From Parvibaculum sp039973015 (lineage in GTDB: Bacteria; Pseudomonadota; Alphaproteobacteria; Parvibaculales; Parvibaculaceae), in contig NZ_JBDWLT010000006.1 in the NCBI RefSeq assembly GCF_039973015.1, positions 1-64,000 on the forward strand: a stretch of 64,000 nucleotides of DNA, read 5' to 3'. Positions 8,465-18,539 of the stretch are shown one piece after another. Within the stretch, counting starts at the first letter, position 1; every line of letters starts with the position of its first letter. The notes beneath the pieces were generated by a model. That model saw only the letters and a list, made by a program, of their open reading frames with translations. It ran no database searches and was not told where the DNA came from. A program made the position numbers and the translations under genes.

Positions 8465-9019
8465 GTGGCACGTAAAGACAACAGAGACCGGGAAGAGCGC
8501 GATAGCGAATTTGTGGACAAGCTGGTTCACATCAATCGCGTTGCCAAGGTCGTGAAGGGCGGTCGCCGCTTCGGCTTCGCCGCGCTCGTGGTCGTAGGCG
8601 ATCAGAAGGGCCGCGTCGGCTTCGGTCATGGCAAGGCACGCGAAGTGCCGGAAGCGATCCGCAAGGCGACGGAAGCCGCCAAGCGTTCGATGGTCCGGGT
8701 GCCGCTGCGCGAAGGCCGCACGCTGCATCACGACGTCGACGGCCGCCACGGTGCGGGCCGCGTCGTACTCCGCGCTGCGCCTCCCGGCACCGGCGTCATC
8801 GCCGGCGGCCCGATGCGCGCCGTGTTCGAGACGCTCGGCGTTCAGGACGTGGTTGCGAAGTCGCTTGGTTCGTCGAACCCCTACAACATGGTGCGCGCGA
8901 CTTTCGACGCGCTTAAGAATGAGCAGAGCCCGCGTATGGTCGCGGCGCGCCGGGGCAAGAAAGTCAGCGAGATCGTTGGCCGCCGTTCGGACGCCGCTGC
9001 CGAGGCCGGCCTCGAGTAA
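8465..9019 (+). CDS. rpsE: 30S ribosomal protein S5
   Basis: S5 shapes the decoding region and mRNA entry. I place the start at the GTG at 8465, eight bases after an AAGGA site, giving MARKDNRDREERDSEF and 184 residues; a TTG at 8459 sits too close to that site. The double-stranded RNA-binding part has LVHINRVAKVVKGGRRFGFAALVV, and the C-terminal half has GTGVIAGGPMRAVFETLG. Confidence 0.96.
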   Translation: MARKDNRDREERDSEFVDKLVHINRVAKVVKGGRRFGFAALVVVGDQKGRVGFGHGKAREVPEAIRKATEAAKRSMVRVPLREGRTLHHDVDGRHGAGRVVLRAAPPGTGVIAGGPMRAVFETLGVQDVVAKSLGSSNPYNMVRATFDALKNEQSPRMVAARRGKKVSEIVGRRSDAAAEAGLE

Positions 9020-9036
9020 GGCGAGAGGAACGAGCG

Positions 9037-9240
9037 ATGTCAGCGAAAAAGTCCGGCAGCAAGACGGTGACCGTGCAGCAGATCGCCAGCCCCCTGCGGC
9101 GTGAGCCGTCGCAGCGGCAGACGCTGGTCGGGCTTGGCCTGAACAAGATGCGCCGTACGCGCACCTTGGAGGACACGCCCGCCGTGCGCGGCATGATCAA
9201 CAAGGTGGCTCACCTCGTCCGCGTCGTGGACGAGGCCTGA
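9037..9240 (+). CDS. rpmD: 50S ribosomal protein L30
   Basis: L30 is a small peripheral large-subunit protein. It has 67 residues, with the family core SPLRREPSQRQTLVGLGLNK followed by MRRTRTLEDTPAVRGMI. It lies between rpsE and rplO as usual. Confidence 0.97.
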   Translation: MSAKKSGSKTVTVQQIASPLRREPSQRQTLVGLGLNKMRRTRTLEDTPAVRGMINKVAHLVRVVDEA

Positions 9241-9281
9241 ACCCCATTATCGACTGAGCATCAGGCTCGCGAGGCAAAGTT

Positions 9282-9764
9282 ATGAAACTGAACGAAATCC
9301 GGGATAACGAAGGCGCGCGCAAGTCGCGCATCCGCGTCGGACGCGGTATCGGCTCCGGCAAGGGCAAGACCGGCGGCCGTGGCGTCAAGGGTCAGAAGTC
9401 CCGTACCGGCGTCGCGATCAAGGGGTATGAAGGCGGCCAGATGCCGATCCACATGCGCCTGCCGAAGCGCGGCTTCAAGAACCTTTTCCGTCTCGACTAC
9501 AACACCGTGAACATCGGCCGCGTCCAGACGGCGATCGACGCGGGCAAGCTCGACAAGGGCGCGAAGGTCGATGCGGCGGCACTCATCGCGGCCGGCGTCA
9601 TTCGCCGCGCGAAGGATGGTGTGCGTCTTCTCGGGCAGGGCGAGCTCAAGGCGAAGCTGGACTTCGTCGTCGCGGGTTGCTCCGCCGGCGCGAAGGAAGC
9701 CGTCGAGAAAGCCGGCGGTACCGTGACTGTGGTTGAGCCGAAGGCAAAGGCCGCGGCCGAGTAA
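9282..9764 (+). CDS. rplO: 50S ribosomal protein L15
   Basis: L15 is a late assembly protein of the large subunit. It is 160 residues. The glycine-rich N-terminal half includes GRGIGSGKGKTGGRGVKGQK and GYEGGQMPIHMRLPKRGF. The C-terminal part has the usual KLDFVVAGCSAGAKEAVEKAGG fold segment. It is followed by secY, as in the spc operon. Confidence 0.97.
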   Translation: MKLNEIRDNEGARKSRIRVGRGIGSGKGKTGGRGVKGQKSRTGVAIKGYEGGQMPIHMRLPKRGFKNLFRLDYNTVNIGRVQTAIDAGKLDKGAKVDAAALIAAGVIRRAKDGVRLLGQGELKAKLDFVVAGCSAGAKEAVEKAGGTVTVVEPKAKAAAE

Positions 9765-9809
9765 TCTTCGTCACGGGACTTAATCCCCTGCGCGCTCAAG
9801 GTGAGATGA

Positions 9810-11141
9810 ATGGCATCAGCGGCTGAACAGCTTGCGGCGAACCTCAACTTCTCTGCCTTTTCCAAGGCAACGGAGCTGAAGAATCGCATCTGGTTCACTC
9901 TGGGTGCGCTTCTCGTCTATCGCCTGGGCACCTATATCCCGCTGCCGGGTATCGATCCCACGGCTCTTGCGCAGGTCTTCCAGCAGCAGCAGTCGGGTAT
10001 TCTCGGCGTCTTCGACATGTTCGCAGGCGGCGCAGTCGGCCGTATGGCGATTTTCGCGCTTGCGATCATGCCCTACATTTCGGCCTCGATCATTATTCAG
10101 CTGATGACGAGCGTGTCGCCCCATCTTGCCCAGCTCAAGAAAGAAGGCGAGCAGGGCCGCAAGCAGATCAACCAGTATACGCGCTACGGTACGGTGGTTC
10201 TTGCGACGCTGCAGGCTTACGGTATCGCTGTCGGCCTCGAAGGGGCGGGCAATGTCGTGCTCGATCCGGGCATCTTCTTCCGCGCCACCACGGTTATCAC
10301 GCTGGTTGGCGGCACGGTTTTCCTGATGTGGCTCGGCGAGCAGATCACGTCGCGCGGCGTCGGTAACGGTATTTCGCTGATCATTTTTTCGGGCATTGTC
10401 GCCGAGCTGCCGCGTGCGCTCGCCGGTACGCTCGAACTTGGCCGTCAGGGCGCTCTTTCGACCGCCGTCATTCTCTTCCTTGCCGTCATGGTCATTGCGG
10501 TGATCATGGGGATCGTGTTCGTGGAGCGCGCCCAGCGCCGTCTCCTCGTGCAATATCCCAAGCGCCAGGTCGGCAACAAGCTCTATGGCGGCGACAGCTC
10601 GCATCTGCCGCTGAAGCTGAACACGGCCGGCGTCATTCCGCCGATCTTCGCCTCGTCGCTTCTGCTGCTGCCGATCACGATTGCAAATTTCACGTCGGGG
10701 CAGGGGCCGGACTGGCTCAATACCGTCACGGCGCTGCTCGGCCACGGCCAGCCGCTCTACATGGCGTTCTATGCCGCGGGCATCATTTTCTTCGCCTTCT
10801 TCTACACGGCCATTGTTTTCAATCCGCAGGACACGGCCGACAATCTGAAGAAGTATGGTGGCTTCATTCCGGGCATCCGTCCGGGCCAGAGGACCGCCGA
10901 ACATATCGACTATGTGCTGACCCGGCTGACGGTCGTCGGCGCTCTCTATCTCACCATCGTTTGCCTGCTGCCGGAGATCCTTATCTCGCAATACAGCGTG
11001 CCCTTCTATTTCGGCGGTACTTCGCTCCTCATCGTGGTGAGCGTGACGATGGATACGGTGTCGCAGGTGCAGAGTCATCTGCTGGCGCACCAGTATGAAG
11101 GGCTGATCAAGAAATCGAAGCTGCGCGGGGCCAAACGATGA
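9810..11141 (+). CDS. secY: Preprotein translocase subunit SecY
   Basis: SecY forms the inner-membrane channel of the Sec translocon with SecE and SecG. It is 443 residues with about ten hydrophobic segments. Signatures include LGIYI-like RLGTYIPLPGID near residue 35, GVGNGISLIIF, QYPKRQVGNKLYGGDSSHLP in the large cytoplasmic loop and GGFIPGIRPG. Its stop overlaps the adk start by four bases (ATGA). Confidence 0.98.
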   Translation: MASAAEQLAANLNFSAFSKATELKNRIWFTLGALLVYRLGTYIPLPGIDPTALAQVFQQQQSGILGVFDMFAGGAVGRMAIFALAIMPYISASIIIQLMTSVSPHLAQLKKEGEQGRKQINQYTRYGTVVLATLQAYGIAVGLEGAGNVVLDPGIFFRATTVITLVGGTVFLMWLGEQITSRGVGNGISLIIFSGIVAELPRALAGTLELGRQGALSTAVILFLAVMVIAVIMGIVFVERAQRRLLVQYPKRQVGNKLYGGDSSHLPLKLNTAGVIPPIFASSLLLLPITIANFTSGQGPDWLNTVTALLGHGQPLYMAFYAAGIIFFAFFYTAIVFNPQDTADNLKKYGGFIPGIRPGQRTAEHIDYVLTRLTVVGALYLTIVCLLPEILISQYSVPFYFGGTSLLIVVSVTMDTVSQVQSHLLAHQYEGLIKKSKLRGAKR

Positions 11142-11710
11142 AACTGATACTTCTCGGACCGCCCGGCGCCGGCAAAGGCACCCAGGCCAAGCGTCTGGAG
11201 GACAAATACGGCTTCATCCAGCTTTCGACGGGCGACATGTTGCGCGCCGCCGTCGCAGCCGGAACCGAGGTCGGCAAGGTTGCCGAAGGCATCATGGCGC
11301 GCGGCGAGCTCGTTCCGAACGAGGTGGTCGTCGGGATCATCTCGGACCGCATCGAGCAGCCGGATGTCGCCAAGGGCTATATCCTGGACGGCTTCCCCCG
11401 GAACGTCGCCCAGGCCGAAGCGCTGGACGAGATGCTGAAGGGCAAGGGTACGGAACTCGATGCCGTTGTAGAACTCGCGGTCGATGACAGCATTCTTCTG
11501 AGCCGCATCGAGGGACGCGCCGCCGAAACGGCTGGCGGCGCCCGGGCGGATGACAATGCGGAGGCGCTCGCGAAGCGCCTTACGGTCTATCATGAGCAGA
11601 CGGCGCCCCTGATCGCCTATTACAAGGGCAAGGGCAAGCTCAAGGCCGTGGACGGCATGACGGATATGGATGAGGTAACCCGCCAGATCGAGGCGGCCCT
11701 CGGGCTTTAA
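11138..11710 (+). CDS. adk: Adenylate kinase (short form)
   Basis: Catalyses AMP + ATP = 2 ADP in the cytoplasm. It is 190 residues, the short form without the zinc-type LID insert. The P-loop is GPPGAGKGTQA at residues 7-17, the AMP site follows in LSTGDMLRAAV, and DGFPRN is present. The reduced LID is GRAAETAGGARADDNAE. It is translationally coupled to secY, a common arrangement. Confidence 0.97.
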   Translation: MKLILLGPPGAGKGTQAKRLEDKYGFIQLSTGDMLRAAVAAGTEVGKVAEGIMARGELVPNEVVVGIISDRIEQPDVAKGYILDGFPRNVAQAEALDEMLKGKGTELDAVVELAVDDSILLSRIEGRAAETAGGARADDNAEALAKRLTVYHEQTAPLIAYYKGKGKLKAVDGMTDMDEVTRQIEAALGL

Positions 11711-11737
11711 TAAGGAAAGGGGAGTTTGCTTAGCCGG

Positions 11738-11765
11738 TTGACTGGGAAGTAGTAAATTCTATAAT
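11738..11765 (+). promoter_or_regulatory. Sigma-70 promoter for the alpha operon
   Basis: TTGACT (11738-11743) and TATAAT (11760-11765) are separated by 16 bases. This is close to the ideal vegetative promoter. It leaves a leader of about 135 bases before rpsM. It would let rpsM-rpsK-rpoA-rplQ be made apart from the S10-spc transcript. Confidence 0.75.
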
Positions 11766-11906
11766 CCCGGCCTTCGCGGCGGTGCTTTCATGGAATTGTC
11801 CGGTTATGGGCCGAAAATTGGCGGATTTCCGCGGTTTTCGGGTGGTCCCATCCGGGGTTTTCGTACAGGTGCCGTGTAAGCGATTCCCGAAGTTTAGGAG
11901 AGACAC

Positions 11907-12275
<369 letters not shown>

Positions 12276-12343
12276 CGCCCTTAGGACATTGAGAGCCGGG
12301 GCGCGGTTTCGCGTTTCCCGCCTGACACGAAGGTTGAATACGG

Positions 12344-12733
12344 ATGGCGAAGGAAAAGACGCGCGTCAAGCGCAAGGAACGCAAGAACATCTCGTCGGGC
12401 GTCGCCCACGTGAGTTCCACGTTCAACAACACCATGATCACGATCACGGACGCGCAGGGCAATGCGATTTCGTGGTCGTCGGCGGGCATGATGGGTTTCA
12501 AGGGCAGCCGCAAGTCGACGCCCTTCGCCGCGCAGATGGCGGCGGAAGATGCGGGCAAGAAGGCCATGGAACACGGCATGCGCACCCTTGAAGTCGAGGT
12601 TTGCGGTCCGGGTTCGGGCCGCGAGTCGGCGCTTCGCGCGCTGCAGTCGGTGGGTTTCACCGTCACGACCATTCGCGACGTGACGCCGATCCCGCACAAT
12701 GGCTGCCGTCCGCCCAAGCGGCGCCGCGTCTAG
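12344..12733 (+). CDS. rpsK: 30S ribosomal protein S11
   Basis: S11 forms part of the mRNA exit platform. It is 129 residues. Signatures are VAHVSSTFNNTMITITDAQGN and GSGRESALRALQSVGF, ending in PHNGCRPPKRRRV. The rpsD gene that follows rpsK in enterobacteria is absent here. Confidence 0.98.
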   Translation: MAKEKTRVKRKERKNISSGVAHVSSTFNNTMITITDAQGNAISWSSAGMMGFKGSRKSTPFAAQMAAEDAGKKAMEHGMRTLEVEVCGPGSGRESALRALQSVGFTVTTIRDVTPIPHNGCRPPKRRRV

Positions 12734-12841
12734 CGACCGGTATCCGGCTGGCGCCTCCCAGGAGGTGCGGCCACGTCCGGGCTCGCACGATTGAATGGTG
12801 GAGCGGACGTTAAAGAGATCAGGTGGCGGATGTCTCCCGCC

Positions 12842-12862
12842 CGGAGTGCCGCAAGCACTCCG
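12842..12862 (+). promoter_or_regulatory. Hairpin in the rpoA leader
   Basis: A perfect 8-bp stem, CGGAGTGC (12842-12849) with GCACTCCG (12855-12862), closes a five-base loop. It lies 26 bases before the rpoA start and just upstream of its GAGG site. It could be an mRNA stability or translational control element; function is not shown. Confidence 0.5.
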
Positions 12863-12887
12863 CAAACGACGGCACGAGGTTATCGAC

Positions 12888-13904
12888 GTGATCCAGAAGA
12901 ACTGGGAAGAGCTTATCAAACCGAACAAGCTCGAAATCAATTCGGGCCATGACGCGCAGCGTTTCGCGACGGTTGTCGCCGAACCGCTCGAGCGCGGCTT
13001 CGGCCTCACACTCGGCAACGCGCTTCGCCGCGTGCTGATGTCCTCGCTCCAGGGCGCGGCCGTGACCGCCGTCCAGATCGACGGCGTGCTGCATGAGTTC
13101 TCCTCCATCGCGGGTGTCCGCGAGGATGTGACGGATATCATCCTCAACATCAAGAACCTCGCGCTGCGTCTGCATGCCGAGGGCCCGAAGCGCATGTCGC
13201 TTTCGAAGAAGGGGCCGGGCGTCGTGACGGCCGGCGACATCACCGCTGGCAGCGACATCGAAGTGCTGAACCCCGAGCTGGTGATCTGCACCCTCGACGA
13301 GGGCGCCGATATCCGCATGGAATTCACCGTCGCGCTCGGCAAGGGCTATGTCGCCTCCGACCGCAACCGCCCGGAAGATGCGCCGATCGGACTTATCCCG
13401 ATCGACAGCCTCTACAGCCCGGTGAAGCGCGTTTCCTACAAGGTCGAAAACACCCGTGAGGGCCAGGTTCTCGACTATGACAAGCTCGCGCTGCAGATCG
13501 AGACGAACGGCGCCGTGACGCCGGAAGATGCGGTGGCTTATGCCGCGCGCATCCTGCAGGACCAGCTCCAGACCTTCGTGAACTTCGAAGAGCCTGAACA
13601 GAAGCATGTCGAGGAGAGCCGCCCGGAACTCGAGTTCAACGCGGCGCTGCTCAAGAAGGTCGACGAACTGGAACTTTCCGTCCGTTCGGCCAACTGCCTC
13701 AAGAACGACAATATCGTTTACATCGGCGACCTGATCCAGAAGACGGAAAGCGAAATGCTCCGCACTCCGAACTTCGGGCGCAAGTCGCTGAACGAGATCA
13801 AGGAAGTCCTCGCTCAGATGGGCCTCCATCTCGGTATGGAAGTCCCGAACTGGCCGCCGGAGAACATCGAAGAACTGGCGAAGCGGTACGAAGATCAGTA
13901 CTAA
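12888..13904 (+). CDS. rpoA: DNA-directed RNA polymerase subunit alpha
   Basis: The alpha subunit nucleates RNA polymerase assembly and its C-terminal domain reads UP elements and activators. I chose the GTG at 12888, eight bases after a GAGG site, which gives MIQKNWEELIKPNKLEI and 338 residues, the usual alphaproteobacterial length; a longer in-frame extension has no support. The alphaNTD has LERGFGLTLGNALRRVLMSS; the alphaCTD has ELELSVRSANCLKNDNI and LRTPNFGRKSLNEIKEVL. Confidence 0.97.
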   Translation: MIQKNWEELIKPNKLEINSGHDAQRFATVVAEPLERGFGLTLGNALRRVLMSSLQGAAVTAVQIDGVLHEFSSIAGVREDVTDIILNIKNLALRLHAEGPKRMSLSKKGPGVVTAGDITAGSDIEVLNPELVICTLDEGADIRMEFTVALGKGYVASDRNRPEDAPIGLIPIDSLYSPVKRVSYKVENTREGQVLDYDKLALQIETNGAVTPEDAVAYAARILQDQLQTFVNFEEPEQKHVEESRPELEFNAALLKKVDELELSVRSANCLKNDNIVYIGDLIQKTESEMLRTPNFGRKSLNEIKEVLAQMGLHLGMEVPNWPPENIEELAKRYEDQY

Positions 13905-13905
13905 T

Positions 13906-13947
13906 GCATTTTCCGGTTGGGCGGCGTTCGGCTAACCGGAAAAATGC
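13906..13947 (+). promoter_or_regulatory. Long inverted repeat between rpoA and rplQ
   Basis: GCATTTTCCGGTT (13906-13918) pairs with AACCGGAAAAATGC (13934-13947) across a 15-base loop, with one unpaired A. It starts two bases after the rpoA stop. There is no T-run, so partial termination or mRNA processing is more likely than full termination. Confidence 0.55.
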
Positions 13948-14013
13948 GACGTCCAAAGTAAGTAATTTATTGCCGCGTCCTGACGACGCCGCAGCTAACG
14001 AGGAGAAGGGCCC

Positions 14014-14433
14014 ATGCGCCACGCAAATGCAGGCCGCAAGCTCAACCGGACCGCAAGTCACCGCAAGGCCATGTTCGCCAACATGGCGGTCGCGCTCATC
14101 AAGCATGAGCAGATCGTCACGACGCTGCCGAAGGCGAAGGAGCTTCGTCCCTATGTGGAGAAGCTCATTACGCTCGGCAAGCGGGGCGACCTGCATGCGC
14201 GCCGTCAGGCCTATGCGGCGTTGCCGGACAAGGTCTGGGCCGCCAAGCTCTTCGACGTGCTTGGCCCCCGCTATCAGGAACGTCAGGGTGGTTACATCCG
14301 CGTCCTGAAGGCCGGCTTTCGTCATGGCGACAATGCGCCGATGGCCGTGATCGAGTTTGTCGATCGCGACGAGAGCGCGAAGGGCCAGGACTCCGGTCCG
14401 GTCTTCTCCGCAGAGGAAGCGGAAGACGCCTGA
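14014..14433 (+). CDS. rplQ: 50S ribosomal protein L17
   Basis: L17 is a large-subunit protein near the tunnel exit. It is 139 residues. The N-terminus MRHANAGRKLNRTASHRKAM and the segment TTLPKAKELRPYVEKLITLGK are family signatures. The acidic C-terminus is a short lineage extension. It ends the ribosomal block. Confidence 0.98.
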   Translation: MRHANAGRKLNRTASHRKAMFANMAVALIKHEQIVTTLPKAKELRPYVEKLITLGKRGDLHARRQAYAALPDKVWAAKLFDVLGPRYQERQGGYIRVLKAGFRHGDNAPMAVIEFVDRDESAKGQDSGPVFSAEEAEDA

Positions 14434-14459
14434 TCTTCGCGTCTCCTCCAGAGATTCAA

Positions 14460-14489
14460 GGGCGGTGCCTTGCGGGTGCCGCCCTTTTT
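14460..14489 (+). terminator. Intrinsic terminator after rplQ
   Basis: GGGCGG (14460-14465) pairs with CCGCCC (14479-14484), followed by five T bases. It lies 27 bases past the rplQ stop and closes the alpha operon. Confidence 0.75.
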
Positions 14490-14629
14490 CTTTGTGCGCC
14501 CTCTCGCTTCCTCCCGCACTCCATGACGGGATCGTAACGCGCGGGAGCGCATTTGAGCCTTGTCAGGCCGTGTCCGTCCCCGCAAAATTTACCCGCGGCA
14601 TGTGGTTTGTTGGGGCTTTTAGAGGCCGA

Positions 14630-16117
<1,488 letters not shown>

Positions 16118-16126
16118 GGGGCGGTC

Positions 16127-16609
16127 TTACGACCCTTCCTCTTCGCCCATCTGCGACTGGAGATAGTTTTGAAGGCCGACCGTCTTCACCAGATCGAGCT
16201 GCGTCTCGAGGAAGTCGATATGCTCTTCCTCGTCCTCCAGAATGCGCTCGAAGATTTCACGGCTGATGTAGTCGCGCGCCTGCTCGCAATAGCCGATGGC
16301 CTCCTTGTAGAAGGCATGGCCCGCATATTCGAGCTTCAGGTCGCATTCCATGCATTCGACTGGCGTCTCGCCGATCAGCAGCTTGTCGAGGTCTTGCAGG
16401 TTGGGCAGGCCCTCAAGGAAGAGGATGCGCTCGATCAGCTTGTCGGCATGTTTCATCTCGTCGATCGATTCGTGATACTCGACCTCGCCGAGACGCTTCA
16501 GCCCCCAGTTCCTGAACATGCGCGCATGCAGGAAATACTGATTGATGGCGGTCAGCTCCATCTTCAGGGCCTTGTTCAGATATTCGATGACCTTGGCGTC
16601 GCCGCGCAT
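16127..16609 (-). CDS. bfr: Bacterioferritin
   Basis: A 24-mer haem-containing iron-storage shell. The start at 16609 gives MRGDAKVIEYLNKALKMEL and 160 residues, with a GAGGT site upstream. Every ferroxidase ligand is in the standard position: E18, E51, H54, E94, E127 and H130; the haem ligand is M52. So it should be an active haem bacterioferritin, not a Dps. Its partner ferredoxin gene lies upstream on the same strand, with a Fur-like half site between them. Confidence 0.97.
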   Translation of the reverse strand: MRGDAKVIEYLNKALKMELTAINQYFLHARMFRNWGLKRLGEVEYHESIDEMKHADKLIERILFLEGLPNLQDLDKLLIGETPVECMECDLKLEYAGHAFYKEAIGYCEQARDYISREIFERILEDEEEHIDFLETQLDLVKTVGLQNYLQSQMGEEEGS

Positions 16610-16706
16610 GTTTGACCTCGTTTTGCCGACTCGTTTGAGAAAGAGTAGGCCGAAGGCGCGCGGGGTCAAACTCGCATTTCAGAAAAATGCAGTAAAAACA
16701 ATCAGT

Positions 16707-16721
16707 TGCGAATGCTTTTGA
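16707..16721. promoter_or_regulatory. Candidate Fur-like box upstream of bfr
   Basis: TGCGAATGCTTTTGA has one good half (TGCGAAT) of a TGCGAAT-x-ATTCGCA-type palindrome and a weak second half. It lies about 100 bases upstream of bfr in an AT-rich pocket (16675-16735). It shares nine leading bases' pattern with the better site at 17109. Confidence 0.35.
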
Positions 16722-16825
16722 GAGTATTTCTCGGCTAAGAGCGTTTCCAGGCGAAGTGCCTCCTCCAAAAGAAGGGGCGGTTCGCCGTCCGAAGCGCGAC
16801 CCAAAGAAAAACCGGCCGGCGAGGG

Positions 16826-17032
16826 TCAGTCCGCAGCGGCGAGGACGGAGGCCATAGCGGTTTCGTTCCGCGCTTCCTCGATCATGCCTGCAAGGGTGGG
16901 CAGGCAGCGGCCGCATTGCGGCTTGCAGCCCATGGCGCGGTGGGCGGCGGCGGGCGTGTCGACATGCGGGGCGTTTGCGAGGACTTCCCGCACAGTCCGG
17001 CAGTTCTTGGCATTGCACACGCAAACGATCAT
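16826..17032 (-). CDS. bfd: Bacterioferritin-associated ferredoxin
   Basis: Bfd is a [2Fe-2S] protein that reduces bacterioferritin and releases its iron. The start at 17032 gives MIVCVCNAKNCRTVREVL and 68 residues, normal for the family. Cluster ligands are C4, C6, C40 and C43 (CxC near the start, CGRC later); C36 is an extra Cys. The longer upstream frame has no family match. It is upstream of bfr on the same strand with a ~215-base gap, so the two may have separate promoters. Confidence 0.95.
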   Translation of the reverse strand: MIVCVCNAKNCRTVREVLANAPHVDTPAAAHRAMGCKPQCGRCLPTLAGMIEEARNETAMASVLAAAD

Positions 17033-17108
17033 CTGACGCCTGTTTCCTGGCCCGGTTTTTCGCCTGTTCCCCGCCATTTCCGGCGACAGGGTGAAAACAT
17101 GCCAGCCC

Positions 17109-17123
17109 TGCGAATGGTTTGCA
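17109..17123. promoter_or_regulatory. Candidate Fur-like box upstream of bfd
   Basis: TGCGAATGGTTTGCA is an imperfect palindrome (TGCnAA-TT-GCA matched on both arms). It lies 77 bases upstream of bfd and 112 bases upstream of rarA. Fur boxes of this TGC...GCA form are known in several alphaproteobacteria; the assignment here is by likeness only. Confidence 0.5.
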
Positions 17124-17234
17124 ATAGCGTTGTGAGTGACAATCGCTCGCATTTTGCCGCAGGGCGCGGCCGGGCCCAGAAAACGGTCTTGCGGGTGCCT
17201 CAGCAAGCCGCTCAAAACATGATACACAGCGCCC

Positions 17235-18539
17235 ATGAGCAGTCTTTTTGAAGCCGCCGGCATGGATGAGGGAGCCCCGCGCCCCCTGGCGGACCGGCTG
17301 CGCCCGAAAGTGCTCGAAGAGGTCGTGGGGCAGGATCATCTGCTCGGCGAGAAGGGCCCGCTCGGGCGGATGCTCGCGGCGGGGCATCTCTCCTCCATCA
17401 TTCTCTGGGGACCGCCCGGCACCGGCAAGACGACCATTGCGCGCCTTCTCGCGGATCGGGTCGGGCTTCACTTCGAGCCCATGTCGGCGATCTTTTCCGG
17501 CGTGGCGGACCTGAAGAAGATTTTCGAGGCGGCGCGCGGGCGCCGTGCGACGGGCAAGGGCACGCTGCTCTTCGTGGACGAGATCCACCGCTTCAACCGG
17601 ACCCAGCAGGACAGCTTCCTGCCCGTCATGGAGGACGGCACGGTGACGCTTGTCGGCGCCACCACGGAGAACCCGTCCTTCGAGCTCAATGCGGCGCTTC
17701 TTTCGCGCGCGCAGGTCATGGTGCTGAACCGGCTCGACGACGCGGCGCTGGAAGAACTGCTGCAGCGGGCCGAGGCCTTCTACGAAAAACCACTCCCGCT
17801 CGACGATGATGCGCGCGCCTCGCTGCGCGCGATGGCGGATGGCGATGGCCGCTTCGCGCTCAATCTCGCCGAGGAGGTTCATGCACTGGCGCCCTCAGAA
17901 CCCTTCGACACGGGCGCGCTCGTTGCCGCCGTGCAGCGCCGCGCGCCCCTCTACGACAAGGGGCGGGAAGGGCACTACAACCTCGTCAGCGCGCTTCACA
18001 AGTCGATCCGGGGGTCGGATTGCGATGCCGCGCTCTATTGGCTGGCGCGCATGCTGGTCGGCGGCGAAGACCCGCTCTATATCGTGCGCCGTCTTGTGCG
18101 CGCCGCCATCGAGGATATCGGCCTTGCCGATCCTGAAGCCGTGCATCAGGCGATCGCCGCCAAAGATGTGTTCGATTTTCTCGGCGCGCCGGAGGGCGAG
18201 CTTGCGCTGGCGCAGGCGGTGATCTATCTCGCCACGGCGCCGAAATCGAATGCCTCCTATGCGGCTTTCGGCGCGGCGAAGCGGTCTGCGCGCGACACAG
18301 GCTCCGTCGCACCGCCAGCCCATATATTGAATGCGCCGACCAAGCTCATGAAAGAGCTTGGCTATGGCGCGGGCTATGAATACGACCATGACGCGCCGCA
18401 GGCCTTTTCCGGCCAGGACTATTTCCCGGAGGAAGTCGGCCGTCAGCAATTCTACACGCCGGTCGAACGCGGTTTCGAGCGCGAGATATCGAAGCGTCTC
18501 ACCTATTGGCGGAAGTTGAGAGAAGAGAGGGAGACATGA
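17235..18539 (+). CDS. rarA: Replication-associated recombination protein A (MgsA)
   Basis: RarA is a clamp-loader-like AAA+ ATPase that acts at stalled replication forks. It is 434 residues. The Walker A is GPPGTGKTT near residue 55 and Walker B is LFVDEIHRFNR. The C-terminal half carries AALYWLARMLVGGEDPLYI and YLATAPKSNASYAAF, the RarA tetramerisation region. Its TGA overlaps the crcB start (ATGA), making an operon with crcB and the pseudouridine synthase. Confidence 0.96.
   Translation: MSSLFEAAGMDEGAPRPLADRLRPKVLEEVVGQDHLLGEKGPLGRMLAAGHLSSIILWGPPGTGKTTIARLLADRVGLHFEPMSAIFSGVADLKKIFEAARGRRATGKGTLLFVDEIHRFNRTQQDSFLPVMEDGTVTLVGATTENPSFELNAALLSRAQVMVLNRLDDAALEELLQRAEAFYEKPLPLDDDARASLRAMADGDGRFALNLAEEVHALAPSEPFDTGALVAAVQRRAPLYDKGREGHYNLVSALHKSIRGSDCDAALYWLARMLVGGEDPLYIVRRLVRAAIEDIGLADPEAVHQAIAAKDVFDFLGAPEGELALAQAVIYLATAPKSNASYAAFGAAKRSARDTGSVAPPAHILNAPTKLMKELGYGAGYEYDHDAPQAFSGQDYFPEEVGRQQFYTPVERGFEREISKRLTYWRKLREERET

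Noticed and set aside
9816..11090. A 424-codon minus-strand frame opposite secY
   Set aside because: Antisense shadow of SecY; composition rich in Arg/Glu/His with no domain.
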